From positions 1 to 14,369 of the forward strand of contig JBOGFC010000183.1 in assembly GCA_050742155.1 (NCBI GenBank): a stretch of DNA of 14,369 nucleotides, given 5' to 3'. A program made the translations under genes and the position numbers. Below, piece by piece: positions 12,535 through 14,369 of this stretch. The notes beneath the pieces were generated by a model. The model had not been told where the DNA came from, made no database searches, and saw only the letters and a list, made by a program, of their open reading frames with translations. Source of the stretch: JBOGFC01 sp050742155 (lineage in GTDB: Bacteria > Actinomycetota > Acidimicrobiia > Spongiisociales > JALYHC01). How positions within the stretch are numbered: position 1 is the stretch's first letter; every line of letters starts with the position of its first letter.

Positions 12535-13647
12535 TCAGCAGAGGGAGGCCACCAGCGGGTAGGGATTGACCGCCCCGCCACCCCCCGGGTGGTGCTCGAA
12601 GTGGAGGTGAGGGGTGCCGGCGTTCCCGGTGCTCCCCACGTAGCCGATCAACTCGGCGCCCGCCACCCAGTCACCCGAGCTCATTCCCCCGGCCCAGCCG
12701 TCCAGGTGGGTGTAGAAATACTCGTCCTCCGAGTCCCCGCCCAGGAAGATGCTGATCCCCCCCAACCAGCTCACGTGGAGCCGCACGGTCCCCGACTCGA
12801 TGGCCACGACCGGGGTGCCCCGGGCGGCCATCATGTCCACCCCCAGGTGCACCCTTCCCCCAGAGCGGGGCGCCCCGAAGGTGTCGGTGAAGGTGCTGAA
12901 CCCGGCCACCGGGCAGGAGAGGCCGACTGAGCTGGGGGCGGGAGGCGGAGGAGCCGGTGTCGTGGCCGGCGTGGTGGAGGGGCTCGAGGCCGGCGCCGGA
13001 TTGGAGGCGGCAGTGGTTGACGTCGCCGCGCGCCGCGCCGCCTCCTCTCTGCGGCGGGCCTCTGCAGCCCGGCGGGCCCGCTCCTCCTCCTCGCGCCGCT
13101 GGGCCACCAGCTGCTGGTAGTGGGCCTCGGCGGCCTCCACGGCGGTGGTCAGCTCTGCGGTCAGGCCCTCCAGCTCGGCCACCGCCTGCTGCTGTTCCCG
13201 GGTGGCCTGGTCGACGGCCGCGGCACTCCGGTCGTATTCGCGCCGGGCCACCTCCAGGCGGCGCACCAGGACCCGGTCGGAGGACCCGACCTCCTCGAGG
13301 TAGCCCAGCCGGGTCGAGAACTCCCCCAGCGAGGCGGCGTCTAAGAGCAGCGACAAGCCGGGGGCCCCGCCCTCGATGTACATCTCGGCCACCCGCAGCC
13401 GGAGGACCTCCCGCAGGAGTTCGAGCTCCAGCTCGGTCTGGGCCAGTGATTCTTGGAGCCGCTCCAGGTCGTCGGCCAGGCGAGCCTCCTGGGTGACCGC
13501 CTCCTCATAGCGGATCAACATCGCTTCCAGCTCCCGGCGGGCCTCCTGGAGCTCACGATCTGCCCGAGTCAGGTCTTCCGGCGTCACCTGTGCCACGGCG
13601 GGGAGAGGGATGAGGGCCAGGGCCAGCACCATTGCTCTGCCGATCAT
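12535..13647 (-). CDS. Exported coiled-coil M23 (LytM/EnvC-like) peptidase
   Basis: The 370-residue product has a signal peptide (residues 1-19, cleavage after A-V-A). Two heptad-rich coiled-coil segments follow (about 22-90 and 125-205), with L-R-V-A-E-M-Y-I-E-G-G between them as in EnvC-type proteins. A low-complexity S/T/A/P linker spans about 208-240, and an M23 domain fills about 245-365. Zinc ligands and catalytic residues are present: His267 and Asp271 (H-L-G-V-D), His314 (Y-T-H-L), His347 and His349 (H-L-H-F). An active endopeptidase cleaving cell-wall peptide bridges is therefore likely, acting outside the membrane during growth or division. The start overlaps the stop of the upstream metallo-hydrolase gene (ATGA), so the pair is co-translated. 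Confidence 0.92.
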   Translation of the reverse strand: MIGRAMVLALALIPLPAVAQVTPEDLTRADRELQEARRELEAMLIRYEEAVTQEARLADDLERLQESLAQTELELELLREVLRLRVAEMYIEGGAPGLSLLLDAASLGEFSTRLGYLEEVGSSDRVLVRRLEVARREYDRSAAAVDQATREQQQAVAELEGLTAELTTAVEAAEAHYQQLVAQRREEEERARRAAEARRREEAARRAATSTTAASNPAPASSPSTTPATTPAPPPPAPSSVGLSCPVAGFSTFTDTFGAPRSGGRVHLGVDMMAARGTPVVAIESGTVRLHVSWLGGISIFLGGDSEDEYFYTHLDGWAGGMSSGDWVAGAELIGYVGSTGNAGTPHLHFEHHPGGGGAVNPYPLVASLC

Positions 13648-14369
13648 GCTCTCGCCTTCCGGATCGCCACCGAGATCTCCTCCAGGTTATCGGAGGGACC
13701 TTCTGCCAAGTCGACCCGTCCCTCCGCCGACAGCTTGCGGAGGTGGGCGAGCACCGACCGAGCGGCCAGTGGATGCAAGTCTGGATCCACCCCCCGGTAG
13801 ACCGACTCCACCACCGCCCTTACTGTCGCCGCCCCGCCTTCTACTGCCGCGAGGATCTGCTTCTCCCGCTCGCGGCGGTGGCGCAGGTACTCGTCGATGG
13901 CCTCGGCTGGTCGGTCGATCTCCGGACCGTGCCCGGGGTAGATGCGCCGCAGAGGGAGATCCCGCAGCCGCTCCAGCGAAGCGAGGTAGGCGCCCATGTC
14001 CTCCACCGTCACCGAGGAGCCCCCCAGGATGTGATCGCCGGTGAAGAGCGCCTCGCCCACCCGGAAGCACAGGTGGTCGGCGCTGTGGCCCGGCGTGTGC
14101 AGGGCCAGCAGCGCCTCGCGCCCCAGACGCACTTCGTCTCCCTCAACCAGCCGGCGATCGGCCCGGAAGCCCGGTCCGTCGGCGAAGCCGCAGGCCGCCA
14201 CGGCCAGCTCCTCCGCCAGGGGGTTGGCCAGCGGGGCATGGTCGGAGTGGGCATGGGTGACCAGCACCGCCACGGGACGCAGGTCCTCTATCGTCTCCCG
14301 GATGGCCCGTCGGTGGCTCGGATCGAGCGGGCCGGGGTCGATCACCAGCGCCTCGTCCACCGAGCCCAC
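13644..14369 (-). CDS. Metallo-beta-lactamase-fold hydrolase with C-terminal winged helix (5' end cut)
   Basis: The 241 visible residues begin inside the protein (V-G-S-V-D-E-A-L-V-I-D-P-G-P), so the N-terminus lies beyond the window edge. The zinc motif T-H-A-H-S-D-H is at 38-44 of the visible part, followed by H-T-P-G-H near 91-95, F-T-G-D-H near 109-113 and Y-P-G-H-G-P near 144-149. After about residue 160 comes a helical region with R-H-R-R-E-R-E-K-Q-I and a winged-helix-like end, the layout of LACTB2 / MBL-fold proteins with a BLACT_WH domain. Human LACTB2 is an RNase and others are glyoxalase II-like, so the substrate is open. The stop overlaps the start of the M23 gene. Confidence 0.88.
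   Translation of the reverse strand: MGSVDEALVIDPGPLDPSHRRAIRETIEDLRPVAVLVTHAHSDHAPLANPLAEELAVAACGFADGPGFRADRRLVEGDEVRLGREALLALHTPGHSADHLCFRVGEALFTGDHILGGSSVTVEDMGAYLASLERLRDLPLRRIYPGHGPEIDRPAEAIDEYLRHRREREKQILAAVEGGAATVRAVVESVYRGVDPDLHPLAARSVLAHLRKLSAEGRVDLAEGPSDNLEEISVAIRKARA

Noticed and set aside
1..14369. CRISPR array, rRNA genes or a transposase
   Set aside because: No regularly spaced repeats, rRNA signatures or DDE/HUH transposase motifs were seen on either strand.

Overview
The window looks like a chromosomal stretch of a high-GC actinomycete-type bacterium (Actinomycetota, probably a little-cultivated lineage). The evidence is the gene content: a type I glutamine synthetase with the adenylylation motif, a second one of GlnA2 type, and a GlnR-type OmpR-family regulator. 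High GC, GTG starts and apparently leaderless genes fit this.

Region 1 (about 1-4150) is accessory DNA that looks like a decaying integrated element. It opens with what reads as the last codons of another tyrosine integrase (2-64). A consensus promoter (381-409) follows and drives a two-gene envelope operon: a membrane-anchored DUF4367-like protein and an exported peptidoglycan-binding protein. Next is a minus-strand coiled-coil gene broken by about three frameshifts (1569-1948), then a repeat-rich control region (1981-2587), an excisionase gene with a one-base frameshift (2608-2827) and a full-length tyrosine integrase (3039-4157). The integrase has lost its first catalytic arginine (Ser192). 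Damage in three separate genes suggests a vestigial element fixed at the 3' end of glnA.

Region 2 (4145-7652) is a nitrogen-assimilation module. glnA (minus) and glnA2 (plus) are divergent, and glnR is translationally coupled behind glnA2. The 125-bp glnA/glnA2 spacer holds four GlnR-like half-sites at exact 11-bp spacing, which suggests that GlnR controls both synthetases and itself.

Region 3 (7653-14369) is ordinary housekeeping DNA: a small DUF4870 membrane protein; an exported CHRD-domain protein; a minus-strand operon (A-type Fe-S carrier, RidA, ALDH7-family aldehyde dehydrogenase) divergent from an Mrp-type Fe-S ATPase; a GC-rich repeat and terminator region; then a minus-strand pair of a metallo-beta-lactamase-fold hydrolase (cut by the window edge) and an exported coiled-coil M23 peptidase. 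Several genes here and glnA2 have a TANNNT -10 box within about 10 bases of the start codon and no Shine-Dalgarno sequence, pointing to frequent leaderless transcripts.

All functions are read from motifs by eye; no database search was run.
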